This document shows positions 34,123 to 44,132 of a stretch of DNA of 64,000 nt, one piece after another. The translations under genes and the position numbers were made by a program. Source of the stretch: Planctomycetota bacterium. Its GTDB lineage: Bacteria; Planctomycetota; GCA-2746535. The stretch spans positions 24,986 through 88,985 of the forward strand of contig NVWA01000028.1 in the NCBI GenBank assembly GCA_002746535.1, read 5' to 3'. The notes beneath the pieces are model-generated. The model ran no database searches. It saw nothing but the letters and a program-made list of their open reading frames with translations, and was not told the DNA's origin. Each line of letters begins with the position of its first letter. Within the stretch, counting starts at the first letter, position 1.

Positions 34123-35151
34123 TCAATTTACTATTTCTACTGTATCTTTAGTGGTTGCCGAAGAATAAACCGCATCAGTAACTTTCTGAACTAAATAGGC
34201 ATTCGGAATATCGTGATCTATTTTTAAATTTTCTTTTATTGCCTGAATAAAAAAATTGTCTTGCCTTGTATAATGCGTCCCTCCAACATCAATACTAACT
34301 CCAGTTGATAATTCCGGCTTAGTCCATTTAAAATAACCAGCTTTAAATTCGTCAGCATCATTATGAACATATAATTGAAGCGTATCGTCATTTACATTAA
34401 TTTGTCCATTTGTACCATGTATCTCTATACTTGTTTCAAGCAATCTTTTATTAAAAATACTCCAGGAAGAAAAGAAAGACCCTGTCAACTCGTCATCATA
34501 AATGAAATTACAATGACAAAAATCTTCTAGTTTTTCAGAATAATAATTATTAAAATTAGATTGGACTTTATTCGGAAAACCAAAATACCAGCACAACAAA
34601 TCAATTAAATGAGTTGCTTGAAGTATGACAACTCCACCGCCAGATTTCAAAGGATCTGAACGCCATCCCCTGCCTTTACTAAAGATCTGAGCAACCTGCA
34701 TCTTGGCATTAAAGTTTATAATTCTACCAATATTACCACTATCAATTAAGCGTTTTGTTTTCTCAAATGTCTCGATATATCTCATCATATAACCAACCAT
34801 AGAACTTCTATCTACTCGCTGGCTCAATTCCAAGACTGGCTTAGCTTCACTGCAATTAATAGCTAAAGGTTTTTCTAAAAAGACATGCTTATTACCTTCC
34901 AAGCATTTTATAGCCATTTCACTATGCAAATGGGTTGGGGAGGTTATATAAATACAATCTAAATCTTCTTTTGAAAGCATATCCTCATAGTTTTTGTATG
35001 TTGCAATTTTAGAGTTAAAGGTTTTAAAAGAATTCAGAATCATGTCAGAAGGTTCGGATATTGAACTGATAACACAATTTTCATTATGATTTAATATTGC
35101 AGAATGAAGCAAACCCATTTTACCCGCGCCGATTACTCCAATTTTTAGCAT
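34123..35151 (-). CDS. Gfo/Idh/MocA-family oxidoreductase
   Basis: A 342-residue NAD(P)-dependent sugar-type dehydrogenase. IGVIGAGKMGLLHS is the Rossmann loop, YITSPTHLH and FLEKPLAIN (with the EKP lysine) are the family signature, and GGGVVILQATHLIDLLCWYFG is the second signature with the substrate-site histidine. Enzymes of this type in glycan loci oxidise or reduce a nucleotide sugar (for example at C3). The uncharacterised TIM-barrel-like gene follows at once, so the two probably share a pathway. Confidence 0.9.
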   Translation of the reverse strand: MLKIGVIGAGKMGLLHSAILNHNENCVISSISEPSDMILNSFKTFNSKIATYKNYEDMLSKEDLDCIYITSPTHLHSEMAIKCLEGNKHVFLEKPLAINCSEAKPVLELSQRVDRSSMVGYMMRYIETFEKTKRLIDSGNIGRIINFNAKMQVAQIFSKGRGWRSDPLKSGGGVVILQATHLIDLLCWYFGFPNKVQSNFNNYYSEKLEDFCHCNFIYDDELTGSFFSSWSIFNKRLLETSIEIHGTNGQINVNDDTLQLYVHNDADEFKAGYFKWTKPELSTGVSIDVGGTHYTRQDNFFIQAIKENLKIDHDIPNAYLVQKVTDAVYSSATTKDTVEIVN

Positions 35152-35217
35152 TTACATTCCTCGAGTTTCAAAAACCTTTTCCCCTTATAATTTAAGAAAT
35201 AAAATCCAATATCCATT

Positions 35218-36024
35218 TTATTTTTCACAAACCATTACTAGACGATGGCCTCGTAATTTTCCACTGAAGATGTTTTCAGCAATAAAATCTTCAACTCGAA
35301 TGAAAACACTAAAAATAGGAAGACAGACATATTTATAAAACGGAAATAATTTGGATTTTGTGAAATTGGTAATATCAGCTTGATGCTCATATTTCTTACC
35401 CATCAATCGACCAATTAGTTTTAACATCTGTGTGAAAAATTCTTGTATAAAAACGCTATGATAACCAATATATTTTATTTTAAATCCAGCTTTTAAGGCT
35501 AATTCTTTTAAGCTATCTTTAGTATAGTAACGTTGATCTAACAGATAGCTGGTTTCACTATCATGAAAATATTCCGCCATTGGTGTTTTAGAAAGAAGTC
35601 CATTTTCAGTTGGCGTATAGATTATCAATCGACCGTTCTCTTTAAGAACTCTGTACGCTTCTCTTGCTGCCGCATGATCATCTGGAATATGCTCAAAGGC
35701 ATCTGTAGAGACGATGCAATCAAACTCATTATCTTTGAACGCTAATTTTTCTGCATTTCCCAATTGCAAGTTAGCATTGGTAAACTGGGCCCCAAATTCT
35801 ATTGCTTCGGGAGACATATCTATTCCAAAGCAATTTTGAAAAAGAGAATCTATTTGGCTTAGCATAAACCCGCTTCCGCATCCAGCATCAAGGACTTTAT
35901 CCTTTTGTACCCCATCAAGGAATTTTTTAATAACTCTAACTTTAAACTTTGTGGTTAATATATCGTTAAATGGATGCCTAGGCCGCATGGCTGATTCTTT
36001 TAAATTAGGATTATTGATGATCAT
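35218..36024 (-). CDS. SAM-dependent methyltransferase, 268 aa
   Basis: A class I methyltransferase. VLDAGCGSGFMLS, CFGIDMSPEAIEFG, CIVSTDAFEHIPDDH and VLKENGRLIIYTPT give the SAM loop, acidic ribose site and motif IV/VI order. The C-terminal part is hydrophobic and basic and may lie on the membrane. The start overlaps the end of the upstream GT2 gene by 14 bases. Probably a sugar O-methyltransferase or a methyltransferase acting on the lipid-linked intermediate; the acceptor is unknown. Confidence 0.87.
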   Translation of the reverse strand: MIINNPNLKESAMRPRHPFNDILTTKFKVRVIKKFLDGVQKDKVLDAGCGSGFMLSQIDSLFQNCFGIDMSPEAIEFGAQFTNANLQLGNAEKLAFKDNEFDCIVSTDAFEHIPDDHAAAREAYRVLKENGRLIIYTPTENGLLSKTPMAEYFHDSETSYLLDQRYYTKDSLKELALKAGFKIKYIGYHSVFIQEFFTQMLKLIGRLMGKKYEHQADITNFTKSKLFPFYKYVCLPIFSVFIRVEDFIAENIFSGKLRGHRLVMVCEK

Positions 36025-36976
36025 TATTATTATTTTTTATTTCAGACTCTTTCAGTCGATATAAAACCTCTTCATTTAATTTTCTATTGGAATTAATTAG
36101 ACTAGCTAACACACCAGTTAAATATACTTGAAAAGCAACCACTAATAAAACTCCCGATAAAATAATTGTGGGCCAAAATGACGTTCGAGAAGCATCGGCA
36201 TACAAAATCATATATAAATACCTTAACAAGAAAAACACTGAGCCGGTTAAACAAATGGTACCAATTATTGAAAAAAATATTCTTGAATGATAAAGAATAA
36301 AAACATCTATCATTGTTTTACCGGACTTAAACACATATTGAATAATGTTTTTAAATAAACGCGATTCTCTGGTTTTAGTATTTACGCGAATGGGGACATA
36401 ATCAATTTTTAAATTTAAGTGACCGGCTTGAATCAGAGTTTCCATACAATAAGAAAACTTTGAGAAAACATTTATATGTAATAAAGAATGTTTACTATAT
36501 GCCCTAAATCCAGAAGCAGCATCTGGTGCTTGAGTACCCGATATTTTTCTTAATGTCCAACTTCCATATTTTTGTAATTGCTTTTTAACAAATGAAAATT
36601 CAGGATGATCGGAAATGGGTCTACAACCAATTACCATATCAGATTTACCATCAACAATCGGCTTTACAATTTTTGCAATATCCGGTCCATAATACTGATT
36701 ATCACCATCAGTGTTCACTAAAATATCGGCATTTTGTTTTAAAGCATTATCTACCCCAGCTTTGAAGGCGGCGGCCAAACCTTTATTATGCTTAAATGAA
36801 ATAATATGATGAACTCCTAATTCATTCGCAATACGAACCGTATCATCAGAAGAACCATCATCAATGATTTGATATTCTATAACATCTATGCCGTCAATTT
36901 CTTTTGGAAGATCTTTAAATGTCTGCGGGAGAGTCTTTTCTTCATTAAAACAAGGTATCTGAATTATTAATTTCAT
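36011..36976 (-). CDS. Glycosyltransferase family 2 with two C-terminal membrane helices
   Basis: A 321-residue polyprenyl-phosphate-type GT2. IIQIPCFNEEKTL opens the GT-A fold, HNKGLAAAFKAG and VNTDGDNQYYGPDI carry the DxD metal site. RAYSKHSLL and two helices near residues 230-252 and 262-288 match the GtrB/DPM-like layout. It should make a polyprenyl-phosphate sugar at the cytoplasmic membrane face, which a GT-C enzyme such as that at 31540-33225 could use outside. It leads the minus-strand operon; nothing coding lies directly upstream. Confidence 0.9.
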   Translation of the reverse strand: MKLIIQIPCFNEEKTLPQTFKDLPKEIDGIDVIEYQIIDDGSSDDTVRIANELGVHHIISFKHNKGLAAAFKAGVDNALKQNADILVNTDGDNQYYGPDIAKIVKPIVDGKSDMVIGCRPISDHPEFSFVKKQLQKYGSWTLRKISGTQAPDAASGFRAYSKHSLLHINVFSKFSYCMETLIQAGHLNLKIDYVPIRVNTKTRESRLFKNIIQYVFKSGKTMIDVFILYHSRIFFSIIGTICLTGSVFFLLRYLYMILYADASRTSFWPTIILSGVLLVVAFQVYLTGVLASLINSNRKLNEEVLYRLKESEIKNNNNDHQ

Positions 36977-37336
36977 AATTTCACTGCAACATTAAAGATT
37001 CTAGAAACATATCGTCTAAAAAATTTTGGTTGAATAACATATATAGTTCTTTTTAACTTATTGGAGAACGTTTCTTAATATGCACAAAAAAGGTTAAAGT
37101 TTGGCAGAATTATAAATTTCATTATATTATTGCTATTTTGTATTAGATATCAAGATAAGCCACAATATGTGCTATTTTTTGAGGGGAAATGCTATTAAAA
37201 CCAAGATTCTCCGTTAATTATCTGGTAGATTGCCGAATTGTAGAAAAACCTAAAAGAGAATGAAGTATTTCTAAAAATAATTTAAAAACGCCTAAACAAA
37301 TAATTTCAGGTGAATTTGCTTTTCGTTTGGATCAAT
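36977..37336. other. Gene-free stretch upstream of GT2 operon
   Basis: About 360 AT-rich bases between two minus-strand genes. It should contain the promoter for the GT2-led operon. A 24-codon plus-strand frame (37189-37263) follows GAGGGG, but the spacing to its ATG is too short and the peptide is unremarkable. I see no other structure. Confidence 0.4.
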
Positions 37337-38929
37337 TCAAGCTTCATAAAAATCATTGCCGCTGAATTCTTTAACTAATATTACTTCTTTTTCATTTTCG
37401 ACTATCAACTCATCACCAACGAAAAGACTATCATCGCCTATCATACGTGTTGAATGACCATCAACCATTGACCAATTATGTAAAAAGCTATATACTCCTT
37501 TTCTATAAAATTTATCTTTAATTGAAACGCCATCTTTTTGGATTCGAATAGTACGCCTCCCAACTTTTATTTCAGACTTTAAAGAATAAGTTTGGTTATA
37601 AATATAATTTCTTAAAATCGATCTTGCAATAGGCAAGCTCATCATCAATTTAAAAAATAAACCAAAAATATTACTTTGTATCTGCAAAGATCTTTCTGAT
37701 GATTTTTTTGCCATAAAATCATATTCTATAATAATTTCACCCTTTTCTGTTTCATGAAGATCGATTTTTTGAATGGCACCACCTGGCCCATACAACTCAT
37801 TTTGATCTCTAAACAAATAACCAAGACAAGTATAGACTGAATTATTATTTTCCAGATGAACTGCGCCGGAACTATAAAGTGACAATGCTATTTTTAAATC
37901 TCCCTGTTGGTAAAAAACAAAAGATTCACTACTCTCCAATTTATCATACTTCATGTCTGTAAAATCAGAAGCACAATCAAATTTCTCAACCAAAGGTAGT
38001 AATTTAGAATTTCCAGATAAGGCATGCTGCTCAAGCATCAATGAAGTCAAATGGAAAAAAGACATATACTTGTCGTCGCATTGATCAGCAGAGACCATGC
38101 GACCAAAGGCAATTGGGGATTTAATCCTTTCTAATATTTCTTTGGCAATTTGAACACCACGCGACTCTAAGACCGAAAGGCCTCCGATAAGCTTATGAGG
38201 GTTTCCTCTAGATCCTAAACTAGGGTTAAATGTATAGCCAACAACAACTTTATGAACCATTCGAAGTAAATTAATTAATATCTTATTATATTTTTCAATT
38301 TTTTCGGTATCGGTGAAAGTCGACAAAGCCAGTACACACATATCGATACATTTTAAACTATAGCCTAAATCAAAACCACCATATTCAGAATAAAAGCCTT
38401 CATTTTCAACAATCTTCAGCTCAAAAGGGTTTTCACTAACCCCTGCGACATCAAAGGCTAGCATTGCAGCTAAGGTTTGATTAGCACTATCAGGTCGATT
38501 GCTGTCATTTTTTAAAAATTTAAATGTTTGTGTTAAAGCTAATTTATAATGATCTAAGTGCTTTTCATTCGATGATAAAAAATTTATTACTAAAGAGGCG
38601 GACATTGCTGTATAGGCTGTTGCACAGAAGCTGTTCTGATTTAAAAAATATTCATCTAAACAAGGTTTTTTTATAATCTCATCGGCCCACCATTCTAGAC
38701 ATAATTTACCCGTATTAAAAAATGAATTTGTCTTTTCACTAAAATATTCTTGCCCCCCCATCATACCCAACATCATTACCTGAAATGATCCGACAGCAAA
38801 ACCTTTACCATCCTGATAATGCCAAAAATTTCTGTCAGCACAGCCCTTAGTTTTGCTGTACGGATTATGATCGACGAAACCTTTGCAACGGGAAAGTGCA
38901 TTCTGATATCTATTATTTAGCTTTTCCAA
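37337..38929 (-). CDS. Uncharacterised 530-aa protein, possible alpha/alpha-toroid glycan-active enzyme
   Basis: I do not recognise the family with certainty. The first 340 residues are helical with repeated aromatic/histidine motifs (DRNFWHYQDGKGFAVGSFQ, FNPSLGSRGNPHKLIGG, SADQCDDKYMSFFHLTS), as in alpha/alpha-toroid lyases or glucuronyl hydrolases. The last 190 are strand-rich (YFRDQNELYGPGGAIQKID, KVGRRTIRIQKDG), resembling the beta-sandwich that follows the toroid in heparinase II/III-like proteins. There is no signal peptide, which is unusual for a lyase. Start is TTG behind AGGGA. It could trim or modify the glycan; this is a guess. Confidence 0.65.
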   Translation of the reverse strand: MEKLNNRYQNALSRCKGFVDHNPYSKTKGCADRNFWHYQDGKGFAVGSFQVMMLGMMGGQEYFSEKTNSFFNTGKLCLEWWADEIIKKPCLDEYFLNQNSFCATAYTAMSASLVINFLSSNEKHLDHYKLALTQTFKFLKNDSNRPDSANQTLAAMLAFDVAGVSENPFELKIVENEGFYSEYGGFDLGYSLKCIDMCVLALSTFTDTEKIEKYNKILINLLRMVHKVVVGYTFNPSLGSRGNPHKLIGGLSVLESRGVQIAKEILERIKSPIAFGRMVSADQCDDKYMSFFHLTSLMLEQHALSGNSKLLPLVEKFDCASDFTDMKYDKLESSESFVFYQQGDLKIALSLYSSGAVHLENNNSVYTCLGYLFRDQNELYGPGGAIQKIDLHETEKGEIIIEYDFMAKKSSERSLQIQSNIFGLFFKLMMSLPIARSILRNYIYNQTYSLKSEIKVGRRTIRIQKDGVSIKDKFYRKGVYSFLHNWSMVDGHSTRMIGDDSLFVGDELIVENEKEVILVKEFSGNDFYEA

Positions 38930-39061
38930 TTATTTCCCTCGCTCCTTTTTAAGCAAACTATCCAGCATTATTATTTTTCAAAACATCTTCTATTATTACC
39001 TTTGTCAAAAATTTAAAAAGAAAATCCTCCTTTTTTTAATAACTTTTTAATGGATTCGATA

Positions 39062-40246
39062 TTAACCACCTTTCTTATAATTATCACCACCCCGAATTTT
39101 AGTACCGATATATGAAGACAACTTAATGGTAGGCCCATCAACATATTTAGTAGCAAGATAAGACAGTAAAACAATAAGAGGAATACTTATTAGGAAAGTA
39201 ATTATAAAAGCCAAATCATACGGCATATAGGAATATAAAAATAAAAATAATCCTGATGAGAAAGTACCCAAAACCAAAAAGTGGATAACATATAATGCAT
39301 ATGAAATCTCACCTAAAAACTTCAAATATTTATGATTCAATATAGATTGAATTTTAGTACTACCTAAGATAAGCAGAAATAATAATAATGCCCCAATAAG
39401 TGGATAAAGATAACCTCCAGCAATTTGATCAACTGGCAATAGTCCATAAACAGTTTCCTTCAAGAAATCACCACTCACACTAAAGGGAAAAGAAACAAAA
39501 AACAATAACAACGGAATCAATGCAATAAGCAGTTTTTTATTGCTAAGAACTTTAATAAAAAAAGGATGATTCTTAACTAAGTCAGCAATAATAACACCAA
39601 AAACAAAGCCTAAAAATAAACTGTCAAACAAGAAAATTAATGCAATAAAAAGAAAGAATAATCGGAAACGAAAGTTGCCGAAAAAGAATACAAATAAATA
39701 GACCAGAATTGATCCATACAATTCAACTCGAATCGTCCATAGAGGCGGATTATATTTTGCCCCATGATAAAACAATGACGTAGATAGATTAATCAACAAT
39801 TCTTTAAATTCGAAGGCGCCTTTCCAATATCGTGAATACCAAGGTATAGAAGTACTATGAACAGAAACTTCATTGTTAAGAAACCATCCTCCCCACCAAA
39901 ACAAAGAGCTGATTAATACTGTAAAAAGTACAAGACCCCCTAGCCGAATGGGACGCTTAAAGATATTTGCAATAATTTTTCTTGCATGCCCTTGCCCACC
40001 TAAAAAACCATAGCTCAAAACATAACCACTCAATATGAAAAAGAGACAGACCGCAAATTGACCTGCCACAAGTCCTCCAAAAGGAGGATAAAAGAAGATA
40101 TCCTCCCAAGAAGATCGTTGTATATATTGTGACTGTACACCAAATATCGCGTAAGGAAAAAATGCTGCAAGAAAATGGTTAAACACAACAATTAGAGCAG
40201 CTATGCCCCGAATAGAATCAAAGTGAGTCTGCCTAACTTGCTTCAT
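39062..40246 (-). CDS. OafA/YrhL-type acyltransferase 3
   Basis: A 394-residue polytopic acyltransferase. It starts FDSIRGIAALIVVFNHF, with the R/H pair typical of the acyltransferase-3 family. AVCLFFILSGYVLSYGF and YNPPLWTIRVELYGS are further family segments, and about ten helices follow. Predicted to O-acetylate the glycan using cytoplasmic acetyl-CoA. A TTG nine bases upstream would add three residues, but the ATG at 40246 fits the family N terminus better. It is a third acylation route in this locus beside the AAC(3)-fold and MBOAT proteins. Confidence 0.9.
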   Translation of the reverse strand: MKQVRQTHFDSIRGIAALIVVFNHFLAAFFPYAIFGVQSQYIQRSSWEDIFFYPPFGGLVAGQFAVCLFFILSGYVLSYGFLGGQGHARKIIANIFKRPIRLGGLVLFTVLISSLFWWGGWFLNNEVSVHSTSIPWYSRYWKGAFEFKELLINLSTSLFYHGAKYNPPLWTIRVELYGSILVYLFVFFFGNFRFRLFFLFIALIFLFDSLFLGFVFGVIIADLVKNHPFFIKVLSNKKLLIALIPLLLFFVSFPFSVSGDFLKETVYGLLPVDQIAGGYLYPLIGALLLFLLILGSTKIQSILNHKYLKFLGEISYALYVIHFLVLGTFSSGLFLFLYSYMPYDLAFIITFLISIPLIVLLSYLATKYVDGPTIKLSSYIGTKIRGGDNYKKGG

Positions 40247-40627
40247 GAAACCCAATTATTAAAAATTATTTATCAACATAATTACATTCTTATCGACTTA
40301 AACAATAAAAATCTTGCAATAAAATTTTATTCGACATTCTCAAACAAAATTCAAGTTTATCTTAAAGTACTCATAATAAAGGTACGGCCATTGATTAACA
40401 ATTCCAAATTGCCTAACAATTACATTTCGCTTACACTTTTAAGAAAAAAAAGACTGAATACAAAAGAGTAATTATGACCTTCAATCTAAAATTAAGAATA
40501 CATAAAAAATTCATTTAAAAAGCAGGTTTTATTAAACTTTAACTAAATACTTATGCCGACTTATATGAAATAATTGATATAATTTTATTAAAAAAGTATC
40601 AATATTAACGTTCGATGAAACGGTATT
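40247..40627. other. Divergent intergenic region, no gene
   Basis: About 380 AT-rich bases between the divergent OafA-type and large membrane-protein genes. It must hold promoters in both directions. The plus-strand frame of about 80 codons inside it has low-complexity, lysine/isoleucine-rich content and overlaps the acyltransferase start, so it is not called. No hairpin or repeat stands out. Confidence 0.4.
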
Positions 40628-43363
40628 GTGTCTATATTATTTATTACAATTTTAACTATTTCACTACTGATTGCATACGCCTATCCCTTCTTCAATCTTA
40701 TAGAAAAGATCTTACCTACAAAAGATGAAAACGTATTTTCATTATTCTTTTTTATTCCGATTGGTTATATTCTTACGCAAACCTTTTATTTCTATGGGCA
40801 CTTATGGTTTGATGGAACAAATAATGGCATTTACTTCACTCTACTGCTACTAATTTGCATTTCGCCTTTATCTTTTTTTTATAAAAAATCACTGAATAAA
40901 GCTATTATTAAAAGATCCCTTTTCGATAAAGAGGATCTGATCTTCTTTGCGCTCATACCAATTATATTTATTTATATTAACTGGCCATGGCTAACAATTG
41001 GCGAAGGTAATTATTATCATTCTTCAAATGAAGACTTCTACGAAGGTATCACAGGAAGTGAACATTATTTAACGAATAATATTTCTGCTATTAGCACTGC
41101 CTATACAACACATATTAAATTCCAATATAGCTCTCTAGCCTTTTGGTCAACATTATTTCAAAAAAATGGCATGTATGCCTTTCTATTTCAATCCTCTTTA
41201 AATTTAATAATGCTTTCTGCAGGTGTATTTTGGCTTTGTAAAAATGTTTTTTGTCTTCCAAAAGTAGTAAATTTCTTAAGTGCCTATGGAATTCTAGCAT
41301 CCGCTTTTTTCTTTAATACTTACTTAACAGGACACATTGGATCCACTATATATGTATCCTATGCACCCGTATATTTAGGCATGATTGTTTTAATTCTTCA
41401 AAGAAGAATAAGTTTATTTTGGATTATTCCTGCAATATCAATTTCAACCTTTTCTACATTCACATATCCTATGGCTATCAGAATTATAGAAATTCCATTT
41501 TTTATTTTACTTTTCTACCATTGGGTACTTAAACCATTTGGATTAGATCAAAAACTTTTAAAAACAATAACTCATAATTCAGTAGATACCAAAAAAATCA
41601 ACTTTGTCCCATTCAGTATTTTTGGTCTAATCATAATGCTAATTGTTGGTATAGTTTTTTATTATTACTGGTTAATTGGAGCAAACTACAGATATCTTAG
41701 AGTAATAGGAACAGATTCATGGAAGATTGCAAATTACCGTGAAATTGTTCCAATTTTTTGGGGCTTGTTGCAACCGAATCTAGTTGGGGCCAATTCAGTA
41801 AGACCTTTCCTCATAATGATACCTGTGATCTACTACACCAGCTATATGCTAGCCTTAATAGCCATCTGTATTTATGTTTTTGGTGGGTTAAAAAACTTAT
41901 TAATAAAAAAACGCCATTATTTATTATTTTACTCAATACTATTTCCCTTAATGGCAATCTCATACAGAATTGTTTTGGCAATTCCATACTATTTTTACAA
42001 GGTGCTATATGTAAATTATTTTCTAATTGTTATTGCTTTTATTTTTGGCCTTTACAATTTAATTATTTCAAAACATTTAGCACTTCGTTGTTTAGCATAT
42101 ACGATGTCAGTTATTTTCCTTGGATTAAATTTATTTTGGGTTGGCTATCACCAAGTAAATATTTTAAATAGGCCATATCACAATCATGAAGATATCCAAA
42201 ATTTTATGCAATTTGCAAAAATAAATAAAATAAATACCATTAATTTCGATATTACAAAAGATGAAGACAAAGCACCAATTGCCAACATTATCAATGAACA
42301 TTCTTCTTTAAAAATTGATCTCAAATCAAATCATATTTTAAAATACACTAAAAAACAAAGCCTGTTTTATGATGCTACAATGAATGAGACTATAGAGTAT
42401 ACTAATGACACATTAACATTAATCAAAAAGAACGAAAGAACCGTTGGATTTGATATTAGAAATGCTGTCTACCTTATTCAAGATACTGACAATGGACAAC
42501 AAATATTCTGGTCAAAAATTATTCAAAGAGATGACACAAATCATTTTAAAATACTTGGATGGCGTCAATTCATTAGATTTAAAATAAGCAATTTAAATAA
42601 AAATCATAAATATCTAAACTTTCTGCTAAGCACTGGTCCAAGTATTGAATTTAAAAATTTTCCATATCAAATCCTATTAAATGATTCCCTTATAAAAGAA
42701 AGTGTCACTTCCTCCCAAATAACTACTATCTCAATTCCGATAGAGAATCAACCATCGTCAATTGAAATAAAAATTCGAACAAAGGGTATTTTTTCAAAAT
42801 CTATAATGCCTTTAAATGAAAGCCGGCCTTCAATTGCGATTGCTGGCATCGAACTTTCAAGTCATACCGCTTCAGAATCATATTTTATTAATGAAAGTAT
42901 TTATTTTATAAATCAAACTCTTGAAGGTTTTAAATACAAAAAAATAACGCTAAAATCTTTTCTAAATCACATAGGTAATAAGACCTATTCTTTATCCACT
43001 GTAAAAAACAACTCCTCCACTGAAGTAGTATTGGGCGATGATTGGTATCCAGAAGAACAAAATAATGCGAAAGAATATTTTAGGCGCTCAGAAATGTTAT
43101 CCACCATTTTAATTGCTAAATGGAACGCCAAAACAGATATTAAAATCACAATGACACTTGAGCCTGAGGTCATAGGAAGGTTAAATTATATCTCAATAGA
43201 ATGCCCAGGATATGAAATCCAATACTACTCCTTAAAAAAGAGAACTAGAATAACACTTATTTTAAAAAAGAGGTTTTTAAACAAGTCTGAAAACCACATC
43301 TTTTTACGATCAGAAAAGCTAAAAGAAACGAAGCTTTTCGAAGTTCTAGTACAAGATAATTAA
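40628..43363 (+). CDS. Large polytopic membrane protein with C-terminal soluble domain, 911 aa
   Basis: The first 500 or so residues form about twelve to fourteen hydrophobic helices. Between helices lies an acidic loop (HSSNEDFYEGITGSEHY near 130-146) of the kind found in GT-C transferases. Residues 520-911 look like strand-rich extracytoplasmic domains (FRRSEMLS and FLRSEKLKET near the end). I recognise no close family. A GT-C transferase or glycan polymerase at the inner membrane is the best guess. It starts with GTG and overlaps the convergent gene at its 3' end by four bases. Confidence 0.65.
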   Translation: MSILFITILTISLLIAYAYPFFNLIEKILPTKDENVFSLFFFIPIGYILTQTFYFYGHLWFDGTNNGIYFTLLLLICISPLSFFYKKSLNKAIIKRSLFDKEDLIFFALIPIIFIYINWPWLTIGEGNYYHSSNEDFYEGITGSEHYLTNNISAISTAYTTHIKFQYSSLAFWSTLFQKNGMYAFLFQSSLNLIMLSAGVFWLCKNVFCLPKVVNFLSAYGILASAFFFNTYLTGHIGSTIYVSYAPVYLGMIVLILQRRISLFWIIPAISISTFSTFTYPMAIRIIEIPFFILLFYHWVLKPFGLDQKLLKTITHNSVDTKKINFVPFSIFGLIIMLIVGIVFYYYWLIGANYRYLRVIGTDSWKIANYREIVPIFWGLLQPNLVGANSVRPFLIMIPVIYYTSYMLALIAICIYVFGGLKNLLIKKRHYLLFYSILFPLMAISYRIVLAIPYYFYKVLYVNYFLIVIAFIFGLYNLIISKHLALRCLAYTMSVIFLGLNLFWVGYHQVNILNRPYHNHEDIQNFMQFAKINKINTINFDITKDEDKAPIANIINEHSSLKIDLKSNHILKYTKKQSLFYDATMNETIEYTNDTLTLIKKNERTVGFDIRNAVYLIQDTDNGQQIFWSKIIQRDDTNHFKILGWRQFIRFKISNLNKNHKYLNFLLSTGPSIEFKNFPYQILLNDSLIKESVTSSQITTISIPIENQPSSIEIKIRTKGIFSKSIMPLNESRPSIAIAGIELSSHTASESYFINESIYFINQTLEGFKYKKITLKSFLNHIGNKTYSLSTVKNNSSTEVVLGDDWYPEEQNNAKEYFRRSEMLSTILIAKWNAKTDIKITMTLEPEVIGRLNYISIECPGYEIQYYSLKKRTRITLILKKRFLNKSENHIFLRSEKLKETKLFEVLVQDN

Positions 43364-43941
43364 AAGGAAATCTCTGGAATTCCCTCGAGAATAACTTCAC
43401 CTTCTCTTCTTTTTTGATTCAACAGTTTAATCTGAAAATATCCCCAGATCATATCTTTGGCGCCCAAATCAAAAACTTTTCTTTTATTCATGTCTTGCAA
43501 AACATCAGAACTAAAATTTTTCAAGACATGATTTGTGCCATCCTTCATCATATAAATCAACTCTAAGACGATCCCCTTCCCCTCTAAACCAGATAATATA
43601 TTGAGAGCAACTCTTACAGAATTAATTTCCTGAAAATCAAAATAGATAGATTTCATAATCGCTTTAGAAGATACAGGAGCAGTGTTTATGATCACCTGGC
43701 CATTAGCTTTAACAACAAGCTCCCTTTTGTTTAGCAAAGGTATCCACTGACCTTTTAGCCTCTCATGGCCCCACTCAGGTCTTCCCAGAGCATTCAAACT
43801 TTGAAAAGCATAGGTATGATAAGTAGAATCTCGCCCTAAATTGTTATGACTTTTAATCAGAGTTCTATGATCAACATGAAGCAGTAAAACATAACACGTC
43901 AAAAGTAATATTATAATTCCAAGAATGATATTTGTTTTCAT
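43360..43941 (-). CDS. Hypothetical membrane-anchored periplasmic protein, 193 aa
   Basis: One N-terminal hydrophobic segment (residues 4-22, NIILGIIILLLTCYVLLLH) followed by a strand-rich domain (ELVVKANGQVIIN, VRVALNILSG, GIVLELIYMMKDG). It resembles the beta-sandwich style of carbohydrate-binding or glycan-assembly proteins, but no family is identifiable. Its 3' end overlaps the large membrane-protein gene by four bases on the opposite strand. About 190 gene-free bases lie upstream. Confidence 0.65.
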   Translation of the reverse strand: MKTNIILGIIILLLTCYVLLLHVDHRTLIKSHNNLGRDSTYHTYAFQSLNALGRPEWGHERLKGQWIPLLNKRELVVKANGQVIINTAPVSSKAIMKSIYFDFQEINSVRVALNILSGLEGKGIVLELIYMMKDGTNHVLKNFSSDVLQDMNKRKVFDLGAKDMIWGYFQIKLLNQKRREGEVILEGIPEISF

Positions 43942-44132
43942 TAATATTTTTCCGATTCTAAAATAAATTGATCTTTGGATTAGAAGAATTTGCTACGCTA
44001 CTAGCAATTATACACATCTCGTAAAAAATTGTAGTTTTTATAACTTCAACTATTTGAAATTAGCCCTTCTATCTAGATTACTATGGATAAAAATCAACTT
44101 AACTCATTTCAGATCTACACTTGCAATGGCAT

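Noticed and set aside
37189..37263. 24-codon plus-strand frame after GAGGGG
   Set aside because: The spacing to the ATG is only two bases, it lies opposite the minus-strand operon's promoter region, and the peptide has no recognisable feature.
40223..40471. 82-codon plus-strand frame before the large membrane protein
   Set aside because: It overlaps the start of the OafA-type gene in antisense and has AT-driven Lys/Ile/Asn composition without family resemblance.
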